NCBI GenBank assembly: GCA_958433005.1
Contig: CAUAWV010000044.1
Span: 1-16,609, forward strand
Source of the DNA: an uncultured Collinsella sp.
GTDB lineage: Bacteria; Actinomycetota; Coriobacteriia; Coriobacteriales; Coriobacteriaceae
Direction: 5' to 3'
DNA length: 16,609 nt
Shown: one piece after another, positions 1 to 6,273 of the stretch
How the letters are laid out: every line of letters begins with the position of its first letter
How positions within the stretch are numbered: position 1 is the stretch's first letter
Program-made: the position numbers and the translations under genes
The notes under the pieces: generated by a model
Database searches by the model: none
Seen by the model: the letters and a program-made list of their open reading frames with translations, nothing else
Told to the model about the DNA's origin: nothing

Positions 1-10
1 GAGTTCCGCA

Positions 11-47
11 CGCAAAGGAGAGCACTTAATGTGCTCTCCGTCTTGCG
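11..47 (+). terminator. Perfect hairpin overlapping a ribosome-binding-site-like motif
   Basis: GGAGAGCAC (17-25), loop TTAAT, GTGCTCTCC (31-39) form a perfect 9-bp stem. It is extended by CGCAA 11-15 / TTGCG 43-47 across a small internal loop. There is no real U-tract after it, so it may be a weak terminator of an unseen upstream gene. Alternatively it is a control hairpin: the AAAGGAG at 14-20 followed by ATG at 29 resembles the initiation sites of rplD and rpsS in this window. Confidence 0.4.
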
Positions 48-156
48 CAGGACTGTAGAGCAGGGACCTTAATATATTTCTCCGGCCCTCCGACGTGCCC
101 AGGAGCCATCCACGCACTTTACCTGCGTAAACAATGTGAGTGAAATATGAATCTCG

Positions 157-183
157 ATGGATACGCCCGCAGCCGTGTATACT
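157..183 (+). promoter_or_regulatory. Candidate promoter of the rplC operon
   Basis: The -10-like hexamer is TATACT at 178-183. No good TTGACA-type -35 is present at 16-18 bp. The block from ATGGA (157-161) to GTATAC (177-182) matches 2022-2047, upstream of rplB, at 23 of 26 positions. Flanking sequence is unrelated, which argues for a conserved promoter or operator rather than a recent duplication. Confidence 0.45.
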
Positions 184-334
184 AAACAGCTGTGTGTAAC
201 CAGGGGAGTATTCTGGCTGGACAAAATGCCTGCTTAATAGGGTTGTCAGGTAGTCCGGGCGCAATACAAGACTGGGGAGCACGTCGTGTAAGTAGTGGTC
301 CTCTAGGGGCGTACGCTCGGTGGTGTACGCATTG

Positions 335-359
335 TCCCAAGACCACGCGAGAGTTGGGA
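335..359 (+). promoter_or_regulatory. Hairpin sequestering the rplC ribosome binding site
   Basis: TCCCAA (335-340) pairs with TTGGGA (354-359), with a possible G-U closing pair at 334/360 and a 13-nt loop. The right arm contains the only Shine-Dalgarno-like GGGA before the TTG start at 367. Folding would block initiation of rplC, so this could be a translational switch. Confidence 0.35.
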
Positions 360-366
360 TCATATC

Positions 367-987
367 TTGATCAGCATGATTCTCGGCCGCAAGATTGGCA
401 TGACCCAGGTTTGGGACGAGGACGATAACGTCGTTCCCGTCACGGTCATCCAGGCTGGCCCCTGCGCTGTCTCGCAGGTTAAAACTCAGGCAACCGACGG
501 CTATGACGCCGTCCAGATCGGTTTCGGCGACATCAAGGCCAAGAACGTGAACAAGCCCATGGCTGGTCACTTCGCCAAGGCTGGCGTCGAGCCTGTCCGC
601 TTCCTTCGTGAGGTCCGCGTCGAGAACGGCGAGGAGCACAAGGTCGGCGAGGTCGTCACCGTCGCTGATTTCGCTGATGTCGAGAAGGTCGACGTCATCG
701 GTACCTCCAAGGGTAAGGGCTTCCAGGGTCGCATCAAGCGCTGGGGTCAGCGCCGCGGTCCTATGACGCATGGTTCTCACTTCCAGCGTCACCCCGGTTC
801 TATCGGTCAGTGCGCCTATCCTGCGCGCGTCCTCAAGGGCGTCAAGATGGCCGGTCACATGGGTAACGAGCGCGTTACCGTCAAGAACCTTTCCGTTGTC
901 CGCATCGATGCCGAGCAGAACCTCATCTTGGTCAAGGGCGCTGTCCCGGGTGCCAAGAATGGTCTCGTCGCCATCCGTATGGCCTAA
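367..987 (+). CDS. rplC: 50S ribosomal protein L3
   Basis: L3 is an early-assembling protein of the large subunit that binds 23S rRNA domain VI and reaches toward the peptidyl transferase centre. The 206-residue product has the family N-terminus LGRKIGMTQVW, the TGYSKGKGFQG-type segment (here IGTSKGKGFQGRIKRWGQ) and the MAGHMGNERVTVKNL stretch. The start is uncertain. TTG at 367 gives MISMILGRK, which aligns in length with Bacillus MTKGILGRK and has GGGA at 356-359 about 7 nt upstream. ATG at 376 would shorten it by three residues and leave 16 nt to the same motif. I favour TTG. It is the first gene of the cluster here, 46 nt before rplD, and follows a long structured leader instead of rpsJ. 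Confidence 0.95.
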   Translation: MISMILGRKIGMTQVWDEDDNVVPVTVIQAGPCAVSQVKTQATDGYDAVQIGFGDIKAKNVNKPMAGHFAKAGVEPVRFLREVRVENGEEHKVGEVVTVADFADVEKVDVIGTSKGKGFQGRIKRWGQRRGPMTHGSHFQRHPGSIGQCAYPARVLKGVKMAGHMGNERVTVKNLSVVRIDAEQNLILVKGAVPGAKNGLVAIRMA

Positions 988-1033
988 GGGCCCAGCCCAT
1001 TTAGCCCAGCGTCATACCAAGGAGAACACTTAA

Positions 1034-1660
1034 ATGGCAAAGTTTGAAGTAAAGAACAGCGAGGGCAAGAAGGTCGCCGAGGCCGAGCTCGCCGCTGAGG
1101 TGTACGGCATCGAGCCGAACATCCACGTTATGCACCACATCGTCAAGTGCCAGATGGCCTCTTGGCGTCAGGGCACCCAGTCCGCTAAGGGCCGCTCTGA
1201 GGTTTCCGGTGGCGGCAAGAAGCCTTGGCGTCAGAAGGGCACCGGCCGTGCCCGCCAGGGTTCCATCCGTGCTGCCCAGTGGCGTCACGGTGGCGTTGTC
1301 TTCGCCCCCAAGCCCCGTTCCTACGCTAAGCGTATGAACAACAAGGAGGTCAAGCTGGCTATGCGCTCCGCGCTGTCCGCCAAGCTGGCCGATGGCGAGC
1401 TCGTGCTCGTCGACGACTACGGCTTCGAGAAGCCTTCCACCAAGGCTGCCGTCGCCATGCTCAAGGCTCTCGGCCTTGAGGGCAAGCGTCTGACCATCAT
1501 CGTTCGCGATGAGGACGTCAACGCCTACCTGTCGTTCCGCAACATTCCCAAGACGTTCATCATCACCGCTGACGAGGCCAACACCTACGATCTCGTCAAC
1601 AACAACGCTGTGCTGATGCCCGCCGACATCGCCGCTCACTTCGGGGAGGTGCTTGCATAA
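1034..1660 (+). CDS. rplD: 50S ribosomal protein L4
   Basis: L4 is a large-subunit protein whose extended loop lines the peptide exit tunnel. In several bacteria it also represses its own operon by binding the S10 leader. The 208-residue product carries the diagnostic tunnel loop with GGGKKPWRQKGTGRARQGS, followed by WRHGGVVFAPKPRSY. The ATG at 1034 is preceded by AAGGAGAACACTTAA, a strong ribosome binding site. Its stop codon is directly followed by the rplW ATG, with no spacing, which implies translational coupling. Autogenous control is established for E. coli-type L4; whether the leader at 1-366 is its target here is unknown. Confidence 0.97.
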   Translation: MAKFEVKNSEGKKVAEAELAAEVYGIEPNIHVMHHIVKCQMASWRQGTQSAKGRSEVSGGGKKPWRQKGTGRARQGSIRAAQWRHGGVVFAPKPRSYAKRMNNKEVKLAMRSALSAKLADGELVLVDDYGFEKPSTKAAVAMLKALGLEGKRLTIIVRDEDVNAYLSFRNIPKTFIITADEANTYDLVNNNAVLMPADIAAHFGEVLA

Positions 1661-1948
1661 ATGACCGCCCACGAGATCATCATCCGTCCGATCGTGTCCG
1701 AGCGTTCCTTCTCCGGCATGGAGCTGAACAAGTACACGTTCGAGGTCGCCAAGGATGCTAACAAGTATCAGATCAAGGACGCTGTCGAGGAGATCTTCGG
1801 CGTCAAGGTCGTTCGCGTGAACACCCTGACGGTCAAGCCCAAGACCAAGCGCGTGCGCTATGTCGCCGGCAAGACCCGTTCTTGGAAGAAGGCCATCGTC
1901 ACGCTGGCCGAGGGCGACACCATCGAGGTCTTTGGCAACCAGGCCTAA
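1661..1948 (+). CDS. rplW: 50S ribosomal protein L23
   Basis: L23 sits at the exit of the peptide tunnel and is the docking point for trigger factor and the signal recognition particle. The product has 95 residues, the usual size. It begins with HEIIIRPIVSERSF and contains the family segment IFGVKVVRVNTLTVKPKTKR. The ATG abuts the rplD stop, and its ribosome binding site GGGGAGG lies inside the rplD end. A 179-nt non-coding gap with hairpins and a promoter-like block separates it from rplB, so this may be where one transcription unit ends or is attenuated. Confidence 0.97.
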   Translation: MTAHEIIIRPIVSERSFSGMELNKYTFEVAKDANKYQIKDAVEEIFGVKVVRVNTLTVKPKTKRVRYVAGKTRSWKKAIVTLAEGDTIEVFGNQA

Positions 1949-1960
1949 GACTCGCTGCTG

Positions 1961-2004
1961 TTGAGTGAGCTCATGCCTCCCAAATAGGGGAGGCGAGAGC
2001 TCAA
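1961..2004 (+). terminator. Long hairpin after rplW
   Basis: GCCTCCC (1975-1981) pairs with GGGAGGC (1988-1994). Beyond a 2-nt internal loop, GAGCTC 1967-1972 pairs with GAGCTC 1997-2002. No U-tract follows directly. It may be an attenuator, a processing site or a weak terminator between rplW and rplB. Confidence 0.4.
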
Positions 2005-2006
2005 GG

Positions 2007-2048
2007 TTTCGGGCGTATAAAATGGACACGCCCGGAACCGTGTATACG
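2007..2048 (+). promoter_or_regulatory. Hairpin and candidate internal promoter before rplB
   Basis: TTTCGGGCGT (2007-2016) pairs with ACGCCCGGAA (2028-2037), a 10-bp stem with one G-U pair and an AT-rich loop. The block 2022-2047, ending CCGTGTATAC, matches the block before rplC at 157-182 at 23 of 26 positions. The -10-like TATACG is at 2043-2048. The stem shares its right arm with the conserved block, so RNA folding and promoter function may be alternative readings of the same bases. Confidence 0.45.
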
Positions 2049-2127
2049 TCCGGTGTCATCGCACCCGAGGCAGAACCTCGAATCCCTGTCTGCGATGGCT
2101 AACGGATTCCTATTGAAAGGGATTGTA

Positions 2128-2958
2128 ATGGCTGTAAAGCACCTTAAGCCGACCTCCGCTGGTAGGCGTTGGCAGACGATCTCCGATTTCTCCGAGATCA
2201 CCTGCACCAAGCCCGAGAAGTCTCTTCTCGAGCCCCTGCCCAAGAAGGCCGGTCGTAACAACAACGGCCGCATCACCACCCGCCACCAGGGCGGCGGCGT
2301 GAAGCGTCGTTACCGCGTGATCGACTTCAAGCGCAACAAGGACGGCGTGCCCGCCAAGGTTGCCACGATCGAGTACGATCCGAACCGTTCCGCTCGCATC
2401 GCTCTGCTGCACTACGCTGACGGTGAGAAGCGCTACATCCTGGCCCCCAAGGGCCTCGAGGTCGGCCAGACCATCATGTCCGGTTCTGACGCCGACATCA
2501 AGCCGGGCAACGCTCTGCCCCTCGCCGACATCCCCGTCGGTACGCTCATCCACGCCGTCGAGTTCCAGCCGGGCAAGGGCGCTGCTATCGCCCGTTCCGC
2601 CGGTAACTCCTGCCAGCTGATGGGTAAGGAGGGCAAGTACGCTATCGTCCGTATGCCTTCCTCCGAGATGCGCCGCATCCTCGTTACCTGCCGCGCCACC
2701 GTCGGTGAGGTCGGCAACGCCGATCACGCCAACATCGTCATCGGCAAGGCCGGCCGTAAGCGTCACATGAACGTGCGCCCGACCGTCCGCGGTACCGTCA
2801 TGAACCCTGTCGACCACCCGCACGGCGGTGGCGAGGGCAAGAACCACACCTCTGGTCGTCCCTCTGTTACCCCCTGGGGTAAGCCGACGAAGGGCCTTCG
2901 TACGCGCAAGAAGAAGAAGGTCTCGAACCAGCACATCATTCGTCGCCGTAAGAAGTAA
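2128..2958 (+). CDS. rplB: 50S ribosomal protein L2
   Basis: L2 is a primary 23S rRNA-binding protein needed for subunit association and peptidyl transferase activity. I chose ATG at 2128 because it gives MAVKHLKPTSAGRR, matching the family N-terminus, and has AAAGGG 6-11 nt upstream. An in-frame ATG at 2053 would add 25 unrelated residues. The resulting 276-residue protein has RNNNGRITTRHQGGG near residue 50, YDPNRSARIALL, and the MNPVDHPHGGGEGKN loop with the conserved functional histidine. It is followed 32 nt later by rpsS. Confidence 0.97.
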   Translation: MAVKHLKPTSAGRRWQTISDFSEITCTKPEKSLLEPLPKKAGRNNNGRITTRHQGGGVKRRYRVIDFKRNKDGVPAKVATIEYDPNRSARIALLHYADGEKRYILAPKGLEVGQTIMSGSDADIKPGNALPLADIPVGTLIHAVEFQPGKGAAIARSAGNSCQLMGKEGKYAIVRMPSSEMRRILVTCRATVGEVGNADHANIVIGKAGRKRHMNVRPTVRGTVMNPVDHPHGGGEGKNHTSGRPSVTPWGKPTKGLRTRKKKKVSNQHIIRRRKK

Positions 2959-2990
2959 TTTCGGATACCGAGTTTTAGGAGAAAGCACTT

Positions 2991-3251
2991 ATGAGCAGAA
3001 GTCTCAAAAAGGGCCCGTTCGTGGAGACTCGCCTTCTCTCGCGTATCACCGCGATGAACGAGGCTGGCAAGAAGGACGTCGTGAAGACCTGGTCCCGCGC
3101 GTCCACCATCTTCCCCGAGATGGTTGGTCACACCATCGCCGTCCACGACGGCCGCAAGCATGTGCCCGTGTATGTTACCGAGTCCATGGTTGGTCACAAG
3201 CTCGGCGAGTTCGCGCCGACTCGTACGTTCCGTGGCCACAAGGCCAAATAG
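2991..3251 (+). CDS. rpsS: 30S ribosomal protein S19
   Basis: S19 is a small-subunit head protein that forms a complex with S13 near the A-site tRNA and the inter-subunit bridge. The product has 86 residues, slightly shorter than the usual 92-93 because the C-terminus ends soon after TRTFRGH. The N-terminus MSRSLKKGPFVE and the core VGHTIAVHDGRKHVPVY are typical. The ribosome binding site is AGGAGAAAGCACTT directly before ATG. It is 14 nt from rplV. Confidence 0.97.
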   Translation: MSRSLKKGPFVETRLLSRITAMNEAGKKDVVKTWSRASTIFPEMVGHTIAVHDGRKHVPVYVTESMVGHKLGEFAPTRTFRGHKAK

Positions 3252-3265
3252 GGGGTTAACCGTAA

Positions 3266-3637
3266 ATGGCAACTAAGTCTATTGAAACTGAGGCCACCGA
3301 GGTTCGCGCCGTCGCTAAGTACGTGCGTGTTTCCCCCAGCAAGGCCCGCCTGGTGGTCGATCTGATCCGCCGCAAGCCTGTCGCTCAGGCCTTCGACATC
3401 CTCCACTTCTGCGACCGCGCCGTCGCCGTGGATGTCGAGAAGGTTCTCCGTTCCGCCGTTGCGAACGCCGAGAACAACAACGGTCTGCGTGCCGACAACC
3501 TGGTTGTCGCCGCTGCCTATGTTGACGAGGGTCCGACGCTTAAGCGCATCCGTCCCCGCGCCAAGGGTTCCGCTTCTCGCATTCTGAAGCGTACTTCCCA
3601 CATCACCGTCGTCGTTGCTCCTCGAAAGGAGGCGTAA
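3266..3637 (+). CDS. rplV: 50S ribosomal protein L22
   Basis: L22 binds all six domains of 23S rRNA, and its beta-hairpin lines the exit tunnel near the macrolide site. The 123-residue product has the family motifs VRVSPSKARLVVDLIRRKPV and, in the tunnel loop, DEGPTLKRIRPRAKGSASRI. The first dozen residues (MATKSIETEATE) form a short non-conserved extension. A GGGGG-containing site precedes the ATG at 3266. Its end contains the GGAGG used by rpsC, which begins 6 nt later, so the two are probably translationally coupled. Confidence 0.97.
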   Translation: MATKSIETEATEVRAVAKYVRVSPSKARLVVDLIRRKPVAQAFDILHFCDRAVAVDVEKVLRSAVANAENNNGLRADNLVVAAAYVDEGPTLKRIRPRAKGSASRILKRTSHITVVVAPRKEA

Positions 3638-3643
3638 AGCTGT

Positions 3644-4354
3644 ATGGGTCAGAAAGTCTACCCCACCGGCTTCCGTCTTGGCATCACCGAGAACTGGCGC
3701 TCCCGCTGGTTCGCAGAGAAGGATTACGCTAAGACCCTCGGTAACGATCTCGAGATCCGCAAGTACCTCGAGAAGCGTCTTTCCCGCGCAGCTGTCTCCC
3801 GCGTCGAGATCGAGCGCGCTGGCGACAAGGTGAAGGTCATCATCCTCACCGCTCGCCCCGGCGTTGTCATCGGTAAGAAGGGTGCCGAGATCGATACCCT
3901 CCGCATCGAGCTCGAGAAGGTCGCTGGCGTCTCCAAGGGCCAGCTCTCCGTCGACGTTGTCGAGATCAAGCGCCCCGAGCTCGACGCCAACCTCGTTGCT
4001 CAGTCTATCGCCGAGCAGCTCGAGGGCCGCGTTGCCTTCCGTCGCGCTATGCGCAAGGCTGTCCAGTCTGCCCGCAAGGCCGGCGCTAAGGGCATCCGTA
4101 TCCAGTGCTCCGGTCGTCTCGGCGGTGCCGAGATGGGCCGTCGTGAGTGGTACCGCGAGGGTCGCGTGCCTCTGCACACCCTCCGTGCCAAGATCGACTA
4201 CGGCACGGCTGTCGCCAGCACCACCATGGGCGCTTGCGGCGTGAAGGTCTGGATCTACCTGGGCGAGAAGCTCCCGGGCCAGCCTGTTCCCAACCCTGCA
4301 CTCGAGGGCTCTTCCCGTCCTCGTCGTCGTAACTCCGAGAGGAGGGGTCAGTAG
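3644..4354 (+). CDS. rpsC: 30S ribosomal protein S3
   Basis: S3 sits at the mRNA entry channel and contributes to mRNA helicase activity with S4 and S5. The 236-residue product begins MGQKVYPTGFRLGI. It has a KH domain with the GxxG loop G77-K-K-G80, and a C-terminal domain with SGRLGGAEMGRREWYREGRVP. A basic, disordered tail RPRRRNSERRGQ ends the protein. The ribosome binding site GAAAGGAGG lies in the rplV tail. Its TAG stop overlaps the rplP GTG start by one base. Confidence 0.97.
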   Translation: MGQKVYPTGFRLGITENWRSRWFAEKDYAKTLGNDLEIRKYLEKRLSRAAVSRVEIERAGDKVKVIILTARPGVVIGKKGAEIDTLRIELEKVAGVSKGQLSVDVVEIKRPELDANLVAQSIAEQLEGRVAFRRAMRKAVQSARKAGAKGIRIQCSGRLGGAEMGRREWYREGRVPLHTLRAKIDYGTAVASTTMGACGVKVWIYLGEKLPGQPVPNPALEGSSRPRRRNSERRGQ

Positions 4355-4857
4355 TGCTTGCCCCTAAGCGTATTCTTCACCGCAAGGTGCAGCGTGGCTC
4401 CATGAAGGGCCAGGCCAAGGGTAATACCGAGCTGCATTTCGGCGAGTTTGGTATCCAGGCTCTCGAGGCCCATTGGATCACCAACCGTCAGATCGAGGCC
4501 GCTCGTATTGCCATGACCCGCTACATGAAGCGTGGCGGTCGTGTCTACATCACGATCTTCCCCGATAAGCCCATCACCAAGAAGCCTGCCGAGACTCGCA
4601 TGGGTTCTGGTAAGGGTAACCCCGAGGAGTGGGTGGCCGTCGTCAAGCCCGGCCGCATCATGTTCGAGGTCAAGGGCGTGCCCGAGGAGGTCGCTCGCGA
4701 GGCTCTGCGTCTTGCACAGCACAAGCTTCCCATCAAGACCAAGATTGTTGCTGCCAAGAACGCTGAGCAGCGCATCGAGAAGGAGATGGCTGAGGAGGCC
4801 GCTCTCGAGGCCAAGTGGGCTGCTGAGGACGCCGCCGCCGCCAAGGAGGAGAACTAA
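4354..4857 (+). CDS. rplP: 50S ribosomal protein L16, with extended C-terminus
   Basis: L16 organises the A-site and central protuberance side of the large subunit. The start is GTG at 4354, overlapping the last base of the rpsC TAG; it gives MLAPKRILHRKVQRG, matching the family N-terminus, with GGAGGGG just upstream. Family hallmarks are EAHWITNRQIEAARIAMTRY and the RMGSGKGNPEEWVAVVKPGR loop. The protein has 167 residues, against roughly 136-144 in model bacteria. After HKLPIKT (123-129) comes an Ala/Glu-rich, probably helical tail to the end. Its stop overlaps the rpmC ATG (TAATG). Confidence 0.96.
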   Translation: MLAPKRILHRKVQRGSMKGQAKGNTELHFGEFGIQALEAHWITNRQIEAARIAMTRYMKRGGRVYITIFPDKPITKKPAETRMGSGKGNPEEWVAVVKPGRIMFEVKGVPEEVAREALRLAQHKLPIKTKIVAAKNAEQRIEKEMAEEAALEAKWAAEDAAAAKEEN

Positions 4858-5072
4858 TGAAGCCCGCAGAGATTCGTGAGCTCTCGGACGCTCAGCTCGT
4901 TGAGAAGCTGAAGGAAATGCGCGCCGAGCTCTTTAACCTTCGTTTCCAGATGGCCACCAGCCAGCTGGACAACACCGCTCGCGTCAACACCGTGAAGAAG
5001 GACATCGCTCGCGTCCTCACGGAGCAGCGCGCCCGCGAGATCGCAGCGGAGAAGTCCGCTGTCGCCGAGTAG
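4857..5072 (+). CDS. rpmC: 50S ribosomal protein L29
   Basis: L29 is a small helical protein at the tunnel exit beside L23. The product has 71 residues and the typical two-helix sequence, including ELFNLRFQMATSQLDN and the following R/K-rich helix. The ATG overlaps the rplP stop by one base. The end EKSAVAE is variable in the family. It lies 16 nt before rpsQ. Confidence 0.96.
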   Translation: MKPAEIRELSDAQLVEKLKEMRAELFNLRFQMATSQLDNTARVNTVKKDIARVLTEQRAREIAAEKSAVAE

Positions 5073-5088
5073 GACCTAAGGAGAGAAC

Positions 5089-5349
5089 ATGACTGATTCG
5101 CGTAACTCGCGTAAGGTCCGTACGGGTGTCGTTACCTCCGTCTCCGGTGCCAAGACCATTGTTGTCACCATCACCGAGCGCAAGCGTCACCCCAAGTACG
5201 GCAAGATGATGACCAGCTCCAAGAAGCTGCACGCTCACGACGAGGAGTGCACGGCTGGCGTGGGCGACACCGTCCGCGTTATGGAGACCCGTCCTATGTC
5301 CAAGATGAAGCGTTGGCGCCTCATCGAGGTCGTCGAGCGCGCTAAATAA
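5089..5349 (+). CDS. rpsQ: 30S ribosomal protein S17
   Basis: S17 is an OB-fold primary binder of 16S rRNA in the small-subunit body. The 86-residue product contains RKVRTGVVTSVSGAKTIVV, the ERKRHPKYGK loop and the C-terminal RPMSKMKRWRLIEVVERAK, all diagnostic. The ribosome binding site AAGGAGAG precedes ATG 5089. It is the last gene before a 118-nt gap, matching the S10/spc operon boundary known in E. coli. Confidence 0.97.
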   Translation: MTDSRNSRKVRTGVVTSVSGAKTIVVTITERKRHPKYGKMMTSSKKLHAHDEECTAGVGDTVRVMETRPMSKMKRWRLIEVVERAK

Positions 5350-5467
5350 GCAGTCGCTCTTACGACTTGTACGTTTCCGAAGATGTGCGTATGCCTGGCT
5401 TGCATACCACGGGCCGTATAAAGGCTGCGCACCTCTCTTCGGTTCTTAGTTCGGAGGAACATCTACC
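5350..5467 (+). promoter_or_regulatory. Gap with hairpins and candidate promoter before rplN
   Basis: Two hairpins are visible: AGTCG 5352-5356 / CGACT 5363-5367, and GTATGC 5389-5394 / GCATAC 5402-5407, the latter extended by GTG 5385-5387 / CAC 5408-5410 across a one-base bulge. A -10-like TATAAA lies at 5417-5422, preceded by GCCGT as in the rplC promoter candidate, though without a good -35. This agrees with an S10/spc boundary where rplN-rplX could have its own promoter. Confidence 0.4.
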
Positions 5468-5836
5468 ATGATTCAGATGCAAACCATGCTGAACGTCGCC
5501 GACAACTCCGGCGCTCGCAAGATTCGCTGCATCAAGGTGCTTGGCGGTTCCAAGCGTCGTTATGCAGGCATCGGCGATGTGTTCATCGGTGCTGTCCAGG
5601 AGGCTACCCCTGGCGCCAACGTCAAGAAGAAGGACGTTGTCCGTTGCGTCGTCGTTCGCACCGTTAAGGAGATCCGCCGCAAGGATGGCTCCTACATTCG
5701 CTTTGATGAGAACGCCTGCGTTGTCATCAACAACGATGGTTCGCCCGTCGGCACCCGTATCTTCGGGCCCGTCGCTCGCGAGCTTCGTGACAAGAAGTAC
5801 ATGAAGATCGTCTCGCTCGCTCCCGAGACCCTGTAG
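5468..5836 (+). CDS. rplN: 50S ribosomal protein L14
   Basis: L14 is a conserved large-subunit protein on the subunit interface; RsfS binds it to keep subunits apart. The product has 122 residues, the standard length. It opens MIQMQTMLNVADNSGARKI and contains the family segment RFDENACVVINNDGSPVGTRIFGPVARELR. The ribosome binding site is CGGAGG, 8 nt before the ATG. It is the first gene after the gap and lies 13 nt from rplX. Confidence 0.98.
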   Translation: MIQMQTMLNVADNSGARKIRCIKVLGGSKRRYAGIGDVFIGAVQEATPGANVKKKDVVRCVVVRTVKEIRRKDGSYIRFDENACVVINNDGSPVGTRIFGPVARELRDKKYMKIVSLAPETL

Positions 5837-5849
5837 TTAGGGGAGATAT

Positions 5850-6155
5850 ATGTATATCAAGAAGGGCGATAAGGTCCAGGTTCTCTCTGGTAAGGATCGC
5901 GGCAAGCAGGGCGTTGTCCTGCGTGCTCTCCCCGCCGAGAACAAGGTCGTTGTCGAGGGCGTTTCGGTCGTCAAGAAGGCCGTCAAGCCCAACGCTGCCA
6001 ACCAGCAGGGCGGCATCGTTTCGCAGGAGGCTCCCATCGACGCCTCCAACGTCAATCTCGTCTGCCCCGAGTGCGGTAAGGTTACCCGCGTCGGTCACGA
6101 GAAGGACGGCAAGAACAAGCTGCGCGTCTGCAAGAAGTGCGGCCACAAGTTCTAA
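5850..6155 (+). CDS. rplX: 50S ribosomal protein L24, Cys4 zinc-ribbon form
   Basis: L24 initiates large-subunit assembly through 23S rRNA domain I. The 101-residue product has the KOW motif near the N-terminus (KKGDKVQVLSGKDRGKQGVV) and the NQEAPIDASNV-type segment (here SQEAPIDASNV). The C-terminal half carries two CxxC pairs, C72/C75 and C94/C97, forming a probable zinc ribbon. Bacillus L24 has no cysteines at these positions. The ribosome binding site is AGGGGAG. The gene is directly followed by a strong terminator, whereas rplE, rpsN, rpsH and others usually follow in the same operon. Confidence 0.97.
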   Translation: MYIKKGDKVQVLSGKDRGKQGVVLRALPAENKVVVEGVSVVKKAVKPNAANQQGGIVSQEAPIDASNVNLVCPECGKVTRVGHEKDGKNKLRVCKKCGHKF

Positions 6156-6182
6156 GCTGCCCGCAACATCAAGTTGCTAGCA

Positions 6183-6215
6183 AAGGCCCGGATGCCACGG
6201 CACCCGGGCCTTTTT
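6183..6215 (+). terminator. Intrinsic terminator ending the ribosomal protein cluster
   Basis: AAGGCCCGG (6183-6191) pairs with CCGGGCCTT (6204-6212). Across one mismatch the stem continues with TGC (6193-6195) / GCA (6200-6202), and a T5 tract runs over 6211-6215. The stem is very GC-rich and starts 27 nt after the rplX stop. This is a classic Rho-independent terminator. Confidence 0.9.
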
Positions 6216-6230
6216 CTATCCCTACTCATT

Positions 6231-6273
6231 GCACTCATTGGGGACAGACTTAAATGAGTGCCCTTAATGGGCA
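6231..6273. repeat. REP-like double palindrome
   Basis: GCACTCATT (6231-6239) and AATGAGTGC (6253-6261) form a perfect 9-bp inverted repeat with a 13-nt loop GGGGACAGACTTA. Directly adjacent, TGCCC 6259-6263 pairs with GGGCA 6269-6273. Two neighbouring imperfect palindromes after a terminator is the usual look of REP elements. No second copy is in the window, so the repeat status is an inference. Confidence 0.4.

Larger units (their letters stand above)
1..366 (+). promoter_or_regulatory. Non-coding structured leader upstream of rplC (no rpsJ)
   Basis: No convincing gene lies in these 366 bases. rpsJ, which normally precedes rplC, is not encoded here. Seen: a perfect 9-bp inverted repeat at 17-25/31-39 whose left arm also reads as a ribosome binding site followed by a 9-codon ORF (29-58); a -10-like TATACT at 178-183; inverted repeats GCGTAC 309-314 / GTACGC 325-330, GACAA 220-224 / TTGTC 243-247, and TCCCAA 335-340 / TTGGGA 354-359. 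Transcription from the TATACT box would give a 5' UTR of roughly 175 nt. S10-operon leaders in other bacteria are sites of autogenous control by L4; the same role here is only an inference. Confidence 0.55.

Noticed and set aside
192..428. A 78-codon plus-strand frame in the leader, running into rplC in another frame
   Set aside because: No ribosome binding site precedes it, the sequence is not protein-like, and it overlaps the certain L3 gene.
2053..2127. Upstream ATG of rplB at 2053
   Set aside because: It adds 25 residues absent from L2 and has no Shine-Dalgarno sequence; the ATG at 2128 matches the family N-terminus.
2110..2988. A 292-codon minus-strand frame opposite rplB
   Set aside because: It is an antisense shadow of L2; no ribosome binding site or motif supports it.
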